Part shown: positions 10,650-22,654 of the stretch, in pieces | Layout: every line of letters starts with the position of its first letter | How positions within the stretch are numbered: the stretch's first letter is position 1 | NCBI GenBank assembly: GCA_014529385.2 | Contig: CM043944.1 | Span: forward strand, 170,709,740-170,773,739 | DNA length: 64,000 bases | Direction: 5' to 3' | Source of the DNA: Adiantum capillus-veneris | Lineage: Eukaryota; Streptophyta; Polypodiopsida; Polypodiales; Pteridaceae | Notes under the pieces: generated by a model | Database searches by the model: none | Seen by the model: the letters and a program-made list of their open reading frames with translations, nothing else | What the model was told of the DNA's origin: nothing | Translations under genes and position numbers: made by a program

Positions 10650-12560
10650 AAAGAGTTGTATAAGGAGAGGGTGTATGAGATAGGATGAAAAAGAACAGCT
10701 GGGATGTCGAAGATAGTGATCCAGAAGATATTTAAGGGTCCAAAGGTATGCACATGAAAAGGGAGAGACCAATTTGGAGCCACAAGGATAGGCGCTTCAG
10801 TGAGGCGTTTTTTGAGGTATGCAAAAGCTTCAGCCTCTGCATTCGACCATTGAAAGGGAACAATAGCACTAGTTAGGCGGGTTAGGGGTTGAGCCACCTG
10901 TGCATACATGCGTATAAACCGGCGATGATAGCCTGTATGGCCTACAAAGCTCTGCACCCCTTTTGGGCTGATGGGAGGTGGTAACTTTAAGATTGCCACG
11001 ATTTTTTCTGGGTCAGGCGCTAAACCTTTAGCAGACACCACATGGCCTAGAAGTGTACCCTCAGTGACCAAAAAATGACATTTGTTAGGATTTAGCTTTA
11101 GGCGTGCCTCTCTGCATCTGAGGAAGACAGCGGAGAGCTGAGCGAGGTGTTGCTCTAGATTTTCCACTAGGGTTGAACATTGAGCACCTAAGAAGGTCGA
11201 AAAATCGTCCATGAAGCTGTGAAGATGATCCATAAGCAGAGGACAAAAGATGAAATATACCGCCCAATTGAAAGAAGGTGGAGCGTTTTTCAACCCAAAA
11301 GACATTCTAGTGCAAGAGGCAGGGATCATTGTACCTGTGGAGCACTCTGAGTGTTTATCACCTAGTATACTTCGGGTTGAGCTTGTAAGCTCGACCTCTT
11401 ACAGGCTTAGCCCCTTCAACCAGAGGTATAGTGTGGACACCCAATTCTGGTGGGATCCCCTCCAAATCCTTGTAGGACCAGGCAAAAACATCTTTAAAAG
11501 AGTGTATAAAAGAGACTACCTGATTGAGTACCGCGGGATGCTCCCATAACCAAGCTGCTAAGAGTACGTGCTGAGGGTTGTCACGATCTCCCAGGTTGAC
11601 TTCTTTGACCGGGTCAGGAGGTGTAGCTGGAGAGGGTGCTTCCAAAGATGAGAACTGGGCTGCCTATTGGAGCTTCGAAACATCATGCGCTGGTGTGTGA
11701 TCGATTGGAAACTCCGCATACTCTTCTTGTAACCATCCTGGTGGAAGCTCCTCGAAGGGTAAATCTTCAAGCCCAGACATGACAGAGTGCTTTTGAAGGG
11801 GCGGGGCGTCCGACCTGGGAGATGTTAGAGGAAGGGGGAGATCTTTGGCGAGTTCATGCAGAGGAGATTTCTTCCCCCTTCGGTGATGTGCTATAGGTTT
11901 TCCGAGGCCGAGGGCTTCCATAGGAGGATCATTTGAATCATGAGAATTTGAGGCTGACACACTTACTTCTTCGACTGGTCCACTGTCTGCTGTAGGACTT
12001 GGGACATTTGTGTCCGCCTGAGGAGTTGGGAGAGAGAGTGTTACCGGCACAGGTGAGTTTTGAATAGAGACCACATAGCATGGCATCGATGTGGTAGCTT
12101 CCAACCACTGTAGCAGGTCCTCGTCAGACCCGTCAGGTGGGATGGGCTGCTTAGGGTCGAGGTTGGACTGTACTGACAATGAGCTGTGATGAGCCACTGG
12201 ATCCATCCCTCCTTCGAGCCGAATTGGTTGCATTTGGGAGCCAGGAGTATGTATCCACATCGCGTCGTTTCCCCAATCATGAAGTGCATTAGTATGCCGC
12301 AACCATGGTCTACCAATCAGCAAAGGAAATCCTCCCTCCACCTGAGGAAGACTGACCACCACAAAATCCAAGCTAAATGTGAAGTCTTGTACCCTCAGAG
12401 ACACCTTCTCTACTATGCCCACAGGATAGACTGTCCTCTGGTCTGCCAATGTAACACTGAATGGAGCAGGGCGGGTAGGCTGCAGACCTAAGGTCGACAT
12501 AGTAAATTATGGCATTAGATTGATCCTAGATTCACCATCCACTATGACGCCTGAGAATTG
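10650..12560 (-). pseudogene. Element A protease-RT-RNase H remnant (gypsy pol)
   Basis: An aspartic protease region runs from about 12570 to 12290. The usual D-S/T-G is replaced by VDGES, followed later by the flap-side LLIGRPWL motif. In-frame stops occur at 12507-12509 and 11664-11666. The RT start DVFAWSYKDLEGIPPELG lies at about 11500-11440. The sequence then jumps out of frame directly to MSFGLKNAPPSF (about 11310), so the block with the first catalytic Asp (the 'DGYSGYNQI' region) is missing. FMDDFSTF (about 11215) is the YxDD-box equivalent. GHTGYHRRFI at about 10940 and FQWSNAEAEAF at about 10840 are typical RT-connection motifs. The RNase H beginning (WSLPFHVHT, about 10760) has lost its first Asp. 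The product would be inactive. Confidence 0.78.
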
Positions 12561-13129
12561 ATGCCCCAGAATAGATACAGTGAGACGAGGACTTTTGTAG
12601 TCGGTGAGGGGAGCAACTGGATATGAAATCATGTAGGACTCCAAGGGCTGCACAGGTAGGTACCCGCCACTAGGCCCTGTACCAGGGTATAGAGACTGAA
12701 TTATTGAGGGGGTGTCACTTCTGAGGGTTGCATCTAGCCGGAGCATCTCATAAAGGGACACTTGTTGAAAGGTGTTCTTCAAGATTGCTTCCGCTGCGGA
12801 CTTAGCTCCTACAATCTGGGCCTCCTCGAAAACTTTGACCTGTTGCAAGTCAACCACTGCTGCCAGGAAGGCTCCATCGATGTCCGAAAGCATAGAGATT
12901 GGCCTATTCTTTTCACCACTTAAGGGTTCGACAGCTTGATCAGGTTGCGGAAGTGATGGACGAGATGGTCCTGTTGGCAAGCTTAAACCCAGGGCTGTTC
13001 TTTGTGCCCGAGTGAGCACGCCAACGGGCTCTGCTACTTGTTGTGGCCGAACTGTATGTGTAGCAGGTGCTGGCTGAGGGGTGGTGCTCACTGTGATTAG
13101 ATTGATCTTCGGGAATGTGAACCCTTGTT

Positions 13130-14732
13130 GGTTTTGATTCAGGCCTGAAGGTGAGGATGCCCTTTGCTTGGGACAATCCTTACTGTAGTGGTCCTTAGAC
13201 TCCGGACAATGTCTGCAAGGAGGAGACCCTTCAGGTAAAGGACACTTACTTAGGTAATGCCCATATTCACCGCATCTATAGCATAAGATTGGCCGATTAG
13301 ACGGACGAAACGGGGGACGAGGTGGTCGCTGCTCTTGTTGCTGCATGGAGCTGGAGGCTGAGGTGTAGAAGCTTTGGGGAACTGAGGGAGTACTAGCATG
13401 ATAAAAGCTGGGGGATGAAAAGTTGTTGTGCATACCTTGCTGCATAGGAGGTTTGTCAGCAGAGGTGGCAACGGGTTTTGATGACCATAGGGTGAGACCA
13501 TGTTGGATGTAGGTGCTAGCCCTTGTTGGAGAGAAGGACCTAGACTTTGTTGTATTTGCCGCACTCCTTTGATATAGTAACAGTCCTTGTCTTCGTGCCC
13601 AGATTTTTCGCAGAAGTGGCAATAAGTCCGAAGGGGACAATCCTGTGGAGGATGTCCTGGAGAGCGACAAGAGCTGCACCATACCATAGCTTTAGTCTCC
13701 TGCTAAGGCCGAAGCTCTTCTAGCTCTCTCTTGATTTGATCAAAAGCCTCAAGATGCGATGGTTTCTCTTGTCTAAGAGAGATTGATTTCTCTTCTTGGA
13801 GAGCGTGTTGTAGTTTTAGGGCTTCAAGTTCTCTCCGCAAAGAAGTCAATGGATCAACAGGACTACTTTCCGAGAACACAGAGGGAGTCTCTATGTGAGG
13901 GGAGTTGTTGAACAGCTTCCTAGCCCCCTCTATCCTAGTAGCACTTGCGATGAATTCCTCCAGAGTGGCGTTGGGTGGGAGGCTCTCTCAAAGTTTTTGC
14001 TAAGAGGTTTTGGGGAGCGCCTTCTCCACCCACTTCTTAACCATGAATTCACCGGGTTGCTGGGGAAGCTTGGCAACCTGAGACTTGGTTTTAGTCATAA
14101 GCTCTGCAAAAGTCTCCTCTGGCTGGAGCACCATGTTGGCCAACTCATCCAACACTTTCCCTTGGTATCACCTGGCCTGAAAGCTGCACAGAAGTGTTGT
14201 CTTAAGGCTGCCCAAGTTGCAAATGGTTCTCTGTAAACTGGCTGTACCATTTGTCTGCTAAGCCGTCCAAGGTGGATGGAAAAAGTACCAAATAAGCATC
14301 TTCTCTATTAAGACCATGACCCCTACAGAGAGATACATACCTCCTTGCATGGTCGTCAGCATCTTCTGAAGAGAGTCCTTTGAAGGTGGAGAGGTTTACC
14401 TTGGCCAACACACTAGCCAACGCCTCCATGGCCCCTTCCTGAGCCTGTTGCTCAATAGCCTGCTGTAGCAGAATAGGAGAGAGCTTTACTGGAGAAGGTG
14501 ATCTGGAAGATGTGGAACCTGATGAAGGAATGGGGGATGTCGTATGTGGAGGTATGGGTGATGAGGTTAATGGACTTCTACTAGATACCAAAGGTCGTCT
14601 TCTATTATGGTACTTCAGAGAGCTCAGTAGTGCGCTTTGACGCTCGACTGACCGCCTTGTATGTGTCATACAGTGACCACCAATCCAACCAAGCTTTGGG
14701 CAAGAAGACTCTAACTGTGGGCTAAACAACAC
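13130..14732 (-). pseudogene. Element A gag with multiple CCHC knuckles
   Basis: This is the capsid-type gag of a gypsy element. It has a Ser/Pro-rich N-terminus (14732-14480) and a retrotransposon-gag core at about 14450-14200 containing FKGLSSEDADDHARRYVSLC and DGLADKWYSQF. A frame-broken middle follows (14200-13690). Then come at least three zinc-knuckle-like motifs: CSSCRSPGHPPQDC, CHFCEKSGHEDKDC and CYRCGEYGHYLSKC (13680-13230). The last lies in a second overlapping frame (13682-12507), which shows a frameshift inside the knuckle region. A Cys/His motif CRHCPESKDHYSKDC follows at about 13200. The number of knuckles is unusual, since one or two is normal. Confidence 0.75.
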
Positions 14733-14754
14733 AGGTCTAGACCAGGACCAGTGA

Positions 14755-14885
14755 GGATAGTGACTAGACCACCTAGCTGGCAGGACGAGGAGGACTGGAC
14801 TAGGGCGAGGACTAGACCAGGACCGCGGACGAGGACAAGGACGAGGACGAGGACTGGTTGGACCAGGGCGAGAGAGGACCAGACC
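14755..14885. repeat. GACCAGGAC/GAGGAC-rich tandem tract near element A 5' LTR
   Basis: A purine-rich imperfect repeat of GAC(C)AGGAC and GACGAGGAC units between gag and the LTR, where the leader of element A should be. No coding potential was recognised. It is compositionally like the GGGCGA arrays in the same element. Confidence 0.6.
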
Positions 14886-14958
14886 AACAGACTATCTACA
14901 CAGTGCAAGCAAGTGTGCGGAGCTAGGTAACAACCATGATCGCCAAAATGAGAGCACC

Positions 14959-15487
14959 TGTAGCGCGGATAATGTGTCGTGCTCTCTACAGTGGGTGGTC
15001 CTCAGTGCAATGTGCGTGACAATCTCACTCAAACAGACTGAAAAGAAAGGAAACAATAGACATCAACAGAGCTCACAACGACACAACAGCAAACCGGAAC
15101 ATACGACTCCACTATCTCCAAGAACTGATACAGACTCTGGCGTGGCAACACACTCAGCTCCAACCCAGGACTCACGAGTACAATGGGGGTGTCGAGGCTC
15201 AGATGTGCCGGGATGGTGAAGACGTGCTCTGTGTATAGACTCACTCTAGACGACTACGTGAAAGATAAACCTGACCAAAACGCTGCTACTCATATATACA
15301 ACCATAAAGAACCACCAACGGCTCATAAATGACAGCACCTAAGTCTATCCCCACTGGGTGGCGGTGGTGACCTGGCCACGATGTCCACTAAACCACCGTA
15401 TCCCTGCCACGTGTCGCTGCCCAAGGAGTCCGTCTAGTGTAAACCGACCAGACCAAAGACCAACTGTAAAGTCCAAACTGTACTAAC
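14959..15487 (-). repeat. Element A 5' LTR, first part (interrupted by copia)
   Basis: 529 bp matching 5337 onward. The LTR breaks off at CTAAC (15483-15487), the copia target duplication, and resumes at 25782-25814. Adding the two parts gives 562 bp, exactly the length of the 3' LTR. Confidence 0.92.
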
Positions 15488-15714
15488 TATTGGATTTAGG
15501 GTTGCAGAGAAACGCACACAGCTTGGAGAAGACGAAGGAAGCTCAAAGCACACAATAGAGAGTGTGTTACTTAGTATGCAATGGAAAGATAGATAGCCCT
15601 AGAGTGATGGGCGTATATACAATGCTCGGGGGAAAAAACCTCCTAAAGAGGGAAAAAATGCCCCGGCGGTCCTAGTGTGTTCACACACATCACTACCACA
15701 TATATATGGTAACA
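15488..15714 (-). repeat. copia 3' LTR
   Basis: 227 bp, starting TATTGG where the 5' copy starts TGTTGG (one substitution in the terminal dinucleotide) and ending AACA. It directly follows TSD CTAAC. Confidence 0.92.
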
Positions 15715-15784
15715 AATCCCCCTTGGAGTGATACGGTGAACGATAACGAAAGCTGGCACATGAGTGCCATGCCCTGAGGACACG

Positions 15785-18344
15785 TCAGTCCACAAACGGG
15801 AGTAAGCCCAAAGCTTTGCGGAAAGCTTCAAGCTTCTCACGAAACAATGCCTTTGTGAAAAGACTTGCAAGGTTGTCCTGTGTTGGCACATAAGCCAAGT
15901 TGATCTCTCCTGCTGAGAGTCTCTCCCTGACATAGTGGTAATGCACCTCAATGTGCTTTGTGCGAGCATGAAAAACTGGGTTCCTCGCAACTACCAATGC
16001 GCTCTGACTGTCAGTGTAGATAGTGTTGGCAATGTCCTGTCCAACACCCAAATCAGCCATAAGGCGTCTGAGCCATACACACTCAACTGTAGCTGTGAAG
16101 ATTGCCCTGTACTCAGTCTCACAACTCGAAGTGGCCACAGTAGGTTGCTTCTTGCTCAACCATGATATACATGAACTGCCAAGCATGAAACAAAAATCAC
16201 TTGTGGACACTCGCGTGTCAAAACAACCAGCCTAATCTGAGTCCGAAAAAGCATGTAAGTCTGGCGACAATGATCCCCCCTTGGGATAAAACAAGCCAAG
16301 ATGTAAAGTGCCACTAAGGTAGCGGAAAATCCTCTTGACAGCCTGCCAATGCTTAGACCCTGGGCTATGCATAAATCTGCTGACCTGTGAGACTACAAAC
16401 TGAATATATGGCCTCGTATTGCATACATAAATGAGGCACCCAACAGCAGTTTGGTAAAGAGTGACATCAGCAGGATCGCCAGCATCATGTAAACTCAACT
16501 TCAAACCTGTTTCCATGGGAGTGGCAATAGGTTTGCAATCCTCAAGTCCAAACTTACATAGCAATGTCTCTATGTAACTTTTCTGACACAAGGCAATACC
16601 ACCATCACACTGCTTAAACTGTATACCCAAGTAATGATGCAACAGCCCCAAATCTTTCATCTTGAAAGTAGCATTCAAATCAGCCTTAAATTCAGCAATA
16701 TGTCTCTCATTTGGTCCAGTGATCAACAAATCATCGACTTAAAGAACCACAATGAGAAGTACATCACCCTCATGCTTTACATACAATGTGCTTTCTGTTG
16801 GACTGTTACGAAAGCCTCGTTTAACCAAATGAGTGTCAGCTTTCTCATACCAAGCACGAGGAGATTGCTTCAACCCATACAAAGCCTTCTTACATCTGCA
16901 CGCTTTGTCCTCTTGTCCTTTTATGTGAAAACAGCGAGGCTGCGTTACATAAACTTCCTCAAATATGTCACCATTCAACAAAGCAGTAACAATGTCTGAT
17001 TGATGTACATCCCAACCAAAATGAGCTGCCAATGCACATAGAAAACGCACAGTAGTCATACGACAAGTGGGAGCAAAAGTCTCTTCATAATCTATGCCTT
17101 TTTGTTGTGCATAACCCTTTGCAACAAGTCGCAACAAGTCGAGCCTTATGGCGATTGATCTCACCATCCGGCTTGCGTTTCAACTTATAAACCCACTTCG
17201 TACCAATGGCCTTTTTGCAAGGAGGCAATCACCATGTGTCATTTTCTATAAGTGCATCATATTCTGATTGCATGGCAACCATCCAATTTTCTGAATTCTG
17301 TTCTTCATCCAAAGACAGAGGCTCCTCAACATCATGTAAGCTAGACACAGCCAAAGCATAACAAACTGACGCATAAGATGCATGGCGAGAGCCTGAACGA
17401 GTACGACTAGACAAAGGTGCATCCAATTTACTATCACGCAAAGTGTGCACTAGCCATTTTGGCATACCTCTAGCCTGCTCATTTTCAGCCCTTTCCTCAT
17501 CAAGTACATCATGTACATCTGCATCAGTAATAGGCTGATCTGTAACGAAACCCCCATAGGTTGTACATTTGCCTCATTGGAAATTACATTTGTATTTCCA
17601 CCACTGAAAAGAGGCAACAAAGTGTCATAAATGTCTTGTGAGCTTACATTACTGTCTCTAGTACATGACAGCAAGGACTGAACAAAATCTTCCACAAACA
17701 TTACATCCCGTGAAACCAGAATACGCTTTGTTTGCGGATGATATAACCTGTAACCTTTGCTTTCAGCACTATAACCAACAAAAATACATTAGACAGCCTT
17801 ATCATCCAATTTTCTGCGCTGTGTTTGTGGCACCAAAACATATGCCAAACAGCCAAAAACACGCATGTGCTCAATAGAAGGCTTTCTATCATGCCATGCT
17901 GCATATGGAGTAATAGACTACAAAGCTTTCGTAGGACACCTGTTTAGTACATAAGTGGCACACATGATGGCCTCAAGCCAAAAAGAATGCAGCAAAGCTT
18001 GACTTTTGACCATACATCGTGCCATTTCCGTAAGTGACCTGTTTTTCCTCTCAGCAACACCATTTTGCTGAGGTGTATAAGACACTATACATTGGTGTTT
18101 TATCCCACGACTAGCCAGAAATGCATTGAATTCATGAGACATATACTCCCCCCCTCGATTGGAACGGAGGGTGCCCATAGTACATTTCGAGACATTTTGA
18201 GCCATAGCCAGAAATTGTTTGAAGCACATAAAAACTTCGGACTTCCCTTTAAGCGGAAATACCCATGCATGCCTGGAGTAATCATCAATGAAAGTCGCAA
18301 AGTAAAGCTAATTTTCCAAGGACGGAGTTTGCATGGGCCCACAT
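15785..18344 (-). pseudogene. copia integrase-RT-RNase H remnant
   Basis: Reading the minus strand from 18344, an integrase core contains DDYSRHAWVFPLKGKS, a GTLRSNRGGEY motif (Asn where the second catalytic Asp is expected) and TPQQNGVAERKNR (about 18080-18040). The RT region starts at 17167 (AKGYAQQKGIDYEETFAPT). It has QSDIVTALLNG in place of the usual DVKTAFLNG, and KALYGLKQSPRAWYEK. An in-frame stop sits at 16739-16741, just before VDDLLITG, the catalytic YVDD box, whose Tyr codon region is lost. The RNase H (16210-15785) retains SSCETEYRAI, YTDSQSALVVARNPVFHARTK and the C-terminal ADxxTK-like end. Several frameshifts occur between 17918 and 17167. It is not functional. Confidence 0.85.
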
Positions 18345-18885
18345 GTAACAGACTTGGACACTCCAAGTCAAGAATCAACCGTGACAGCACCAAATAACCA
18401 CTTCAAAACAATTCACGGATCACAATAGATTTGCACTGGCCCGGCGGAGTTCCGTGCCCCCAAAGACTGGCGCCCCTTTCGGTATTTCTTTTTGTATTAA
18501 TCAATCATCAAAGTACAAGAGAGCGGTTAGGGTTTCACTCTCAGACTCTACGTCCAGATGCTCTGAGAAGTGAGGCCCTCACCACTAATTTAAAGGTTAC
18601 AAGGGATGCCCAAAAGCAAAGCCCCAAAAGCTTTCAAAATCAAAAGCATCAGTTCTCTCTCTCTCTTAGAGAGTCTTTTCTCTTTTTTTTTTAATAACAA
18701 AAAGGAAAAGCAAAATTCGCGTTGCTCATCATTTTCCAAAAAATAAAAATAAAAATACATATATATATATATATATATTTAATAATCCGCCTCCGCGATT
18801 TCCGGAATTTAGGGTTTTTGGCAAAAATTAGGGTTTGCAGGAATTTTAGGGTTTCTGCTGTCCGCCACGTCATCACTTTGTGACA
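18345..18885 (-). repeat. Element D 3' LTR
   Basis: Begins TGTAACAGAC and ends TTTGTGACA. It contains a CT-rich tract (about 18655-18690), an A/T microsatellite (18740-18785) and several TTAGGGTTT-like motifs at 18808-18852. Compared with the 5' copy it lacks a short segment at about 18460. Confidence 0.92.
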
Positions 18886-19490
18886 TACCCTCCTCTTGAA
18901 AGCATTGTAATCGGCCGCGATTACGCCTGCAAAACCGACAAAAGCCATAAACCGTCTTAGCAGACACTGACTGTTAGTACCTACGTACTAGGAACACACA
19001 TCTAGCACATGTACAAAATCGACAGTCACATCACACGACATCACAGGACATCACCAGACATCATAGGACATCACATGACATTCAACATTCATTTGGATCT
19101 TAGACCATGATTTATCGGCAATGTAGCTAGCAATCACATCTAGGTCCAATCGGGACCTCATCGATGTCCGATTGACTAACCCCTATTGCAACCATGTCTA
19201 TTCGAGATCAATCAGACCAAAATGCTGCAGTCATTTCGGCTATCAGTTCCTGCACTCACAAGAAGTCCAGAACAAATCAGTATCATAATCAGGAATTCCA
19301 TTTCATAAAGTCATCCAGCAGAATACTGTCAGCTCTCAGTATCCCTGAAGCTCAAAGAGACATCAGTGACTTTAGTATCAAAATCGAGGCATCTGTTGAC
19401 AAAGGAGTGGAGTGACTCCTCTCTTGTGCATCCCACTGAACCAGATCTCCGGCCAAGCTGAATTCTGGGTTCCGTTTGGAGTAGACTATG

Positions 19491-20720
19491 CTAAACCAAA
19501 ACATCGAGGTAAAGTTTCACAATCCGAGGAGTATTTGCTAGGTCCTCCTCCTCCATCCACTTCGCATCAAATGCAGGAAAGTTCTTGAACTTAACCAAGA
19601 ACCGCCTTCGGACTTTACCTTTCTTCGTATCATTATGTGCCAAAATCTGTTCAGGAACAAGGATCTCCTCGTTTTCTTCCACTTTGGGTTGCTCATCAGG
19701 CTCTCCATCATCAGGCACATCACCCTTAACAGGGTTCAAGAGACTCACATGCAATGCATTGTGAATCCTCCAAGTATCTGGCAGTTTCAATCGGAAGGAG
19801 ACATCATTTATCTTGTCAGTAATCTGGAAAGGTCCGTAGTATCACATACTAAGCTTTGGAAAAAGCCTCTCCTTTCCCTGTTTCTTTCTTAGGCGTGCCT
19901 TCTCAAAAGTAAGAGCACCCAATCATCCTCCTTCAGTTTCCAGTCGCTACGATGGCGATCCGCTGCCTTTTTCTGTCGTTCTTGAGACTCCTGCAAAGTC
20001 TCGCGAACCTTGGCAAAAGCCGTATCCAAATCTCGCGAATATTCATCCGCTTCAAATTTCTAATCTTTCGTGCTCAGGAAGGATGGAACCTTCGCAGCAG
20101 TTTCAACAATCTCACATGGCATCTTCCCCGTCGAAGAGAGTATCGTGTTATTGTAGGCAAATTCCACCAAAGGTAAGTTCTTTTCCCATTGAGTCTTCTG
20201 ATGCGAGATACAAGACTTCAATAAATCTAAAATCACTGAATTGGCAATCTCAGATTGCCCGTCAGTCTGCAAGTGGAACGATGACGAGAACTGCAACCGC
20301 GTGCCAATGTTCTCCCAAATTGCCTTCCAAAACAAACTCATAAATCTGGGGTCTCTGTCGGAGACAATCGTCCCAGGCGTGCTATGTAATCGGAAAATCA
20401 TCGTGATCATTCTGTATTCTCGGGAGATTAAAAAAAATGAAATCCATTTCAATATTTTCCCAGGGGCGGGTGGGTATGGGTAAAGGCTGTAACAATCCCT
20501 GTGCCTTATGCCTGTCAAACTTGACCTTCTGGCATACCAAGCAACTGCGCACAAACTCTTCCACATCCTTCTTCAGTCTCCGCCAAAAAAAATCTCTCTC
20601 TATCCCTTTCATGGTGGTAGCAATGCCGCGGTGACCCGTAAAAGGTGGACAGTGGCAATCAGTCATAACCTTTTCCCTCAACGGCTGTGTAACGCACAAC
20701 ATAGTCTTTTTCATCAACTA
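19491..20720 (-). pseudogene. Element D integrase and chromodomain-like tail
   Basis: An HHCC zinc region lies at about 20680-20560 (HCPPFTGHRGIATTMKG, then CLVCQKVKF). A DDE core includes VSDRDPRFMSLFWKAIW and LQTDGQSEIANS (His-Leu instead of the usual His-Pro). The two halves lie in different frames (20717-20382 and 20566-20060). The C-terminal part (19790-19491) contains the DTWRIHNALHVSLL GPY/M-type segment and a chromodomain-like block, RRRFLVKFKNFPAFDAKWM. In plant chromoviruses this block is thought to guide insertion to particular chromatin. The region 20060-19800 is frame-broken. Confidence 0.8.
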
Positions 20721-22045
20721 GCCTTCCCGAAGGGAGTATCCCACTATTGTCTCCCCATCTCGTATCCGTGTGAAATTATCTGCAAAATATGTAACTGTGG
20801 CATACTGATCGACCATATCCTCGAAGCTCCTATGATGTATCGCGGAAATAGCCAGAACCAACGGTTTTCGAGACAAAGCATCTGCCACCACATTCTTCTG
20901 TCCCTGCACATGGACAATCTGGAAGTGGAACTATGACAAGATGTTCGTCCACCGCATCTGCTTTTCCGAAAGCTGCTCTATGACAAGAAGTAGCACCAAC
21001 TCTGATGGTCTGTAAAGACAGTAAAATCCGCTGCGAGTAGGTAATGCCGCCACTGAGTAAGAGCGTGGATAACCGCCAAAAGCTCTTTCCGATAGATCTG
21101 TGCTGTCATCGCCGGCCTAGAGAACAAACGGCTCTCGTAAGCTATGACATGGCCTTCTTGCATCAAGACCGCACCCAGACTACGACCACAAGCATCACAA
21201 TATACTTCAAATGACTTCTGCAAGTCCGGCAAAGTCAAAATAGGTCCCGTAGTCAATTTCTCTTTCAATGTCCGAAAGGCAGTCACCTCTGTGGGTCCCC
21301 ACGAAAAAGGTACTCCTTTCTGTGTCAAGGTATGCAAAGGGGAAGCAACCTCTGCAAACTTTCGTATGACCCACCTGCAGTACGAACACAGTCCCAAGAA
21401 GCTTCTAGCTTCATGGACATTCCTCAAATCGGGCCAATCACGGATAGTCTCTATCTTGGCCGGGTTCATTTGCACTCCTGCTGTTGACACAATGTGTCCC
21501 AAAAAATGTATCTCTCGTAGGAAAAATTCACTTTTCTTAGCATTAATCACTAATGTGTGATCTCGTAATGCCTGAGAGACTTGAAGCAGATGATCTTTGT
21601 GTTCTACCTCGTTCTTGGAGAAAATAATGATGTCGTCAAAGAAAGTGCCAACAAATAGCCTGTACTCTCGAAAAATCCTATCCATCATCCGGTTAAATGT
21701 CGCAGGAGCATTGGTTAAGCCAAAATGCATCACCAAAAACTCAAATAACCCAAAAGTCGTCCGAAAAGCTGTCTTGTAGACATCTCCTGGCGCTATCCTG
21801 ATCTGATGATATCCACTCTTCAAGTCAATCCTGCTAAAGCACAAGGATCCCTGTAACCTGTCGAGTATATCATCGATCCTAGGAATCGGAAATCTGTTCT
21901 TGATGGTGATTTCGTTGAGAGTGCTATAATCGATGCACATTCTCCAAGATCCGTCTTTCTTCAAAACCAACAACACTCGAGAGCAATACGGTGAAGTACT
22001 AGGCTGGACAAGACCCTTTTCCAAGAGGTCTTTCACGGAGTTCAT
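20718..22045 (-). pseudogene. Element D reverse transcriptase and RNase H
   Basis: The long frame 22045-20978 carries the RT motifs WRMCIDYSTLNEITIKNRFP, FSRIDLKSGYHQIRI (first catalytic Asp), FGLTNAPATFNRMM and a catalytic box FFDDIIIFS with Phe in place of the usual Tyr. RNase H follows with CDACGRSLGAVL, IYRKELLAVIHAL and FTDHQS. The frame breaks at 20978, and the RNase H end ADALSRKPLVL is in another frame (20909-20718). RT itself is uninterrupted. Confidence 0.85.
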
Positions 22046-22049
22046 AATC

Positions 22050-22650
22050 TTTTCATTCTATACTCGGCTCACACGATAAGGTGGCCGATTCGGTGGCGTG
22101 CTTCCAGATATCAGATCAATGGTATGATCTTCAGGCCCTCTCAAAAGCAATCGGCATGAGCGTGGAGAAAAAATCTTGGCGTTCTTTTCTTCAGGTCAAA
22201 ACATATTCAACTTTTATCCATCGTTCAGTTCTCCCAAAAGAATGAGTAAGAAAACTGAAGTTCATCAAGTACAATCTCTAAGCTCTTCATTTATCAAAGT
22301 CGCTTTCTCGGCCCGGTAGTCAACCACGGCGTAGTTCTTGTGGTACCAAGGGATCCCGAGTAGAACGTCACTCGCGTGCCTTGAACACCCCTGTCATTGC
22401 AAACGAAGTTTGCCAATGCTCGGTGTAATGGCAACATCCCATCCGGGTGCCAGTCGAACTGCCTCCGCCTGTAGCGTCAGTCTGTCGAGCGTAGTTCCAA
22501 ATCGAGCCGCCAATTCCAAGTGAAAAGAAGTTGGCCTTGGCTCCTTCAAAAGAGCTTCCTCATCCTTCACTTTGCCCCGAAAGCGGCAAAGTTTGTACTT
22601 TCATTCATTAGATTCGGTGCAGGTCCCACGCCATATGGTACCAGTTCTGC
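22050..22650 (-). pseudogene. Element D degenerate protease region
   Basis: Between gag and RT the minus strand reads LELAARFGTTLDRLTLQAEA, then DVLLGIPWYHKNYAVVDYRA after a stop and frame changes. This is the right layout for a retropepsin (active site, flap, LLGxPW). However, I cannot see the D-S/T-G active-site triplet in its expected place upstream of ELAARFG. The protease looks dead. Confidence 0.55.
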
Positions 22651-22654
22651 TTTT

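Noticed and set aside
13895-14236. Plus-strand ORF opposite element A gag
   Set aside because: Shadow of the minus-strand gag reading, which continues protein-like through this interval.
18808-18855. Interstitial telomere repeat (TTAGGGTTT)
   Set aside because: Only three scattered partial units inside element D LTRs; probably promoter-type telo-boxes or chance.
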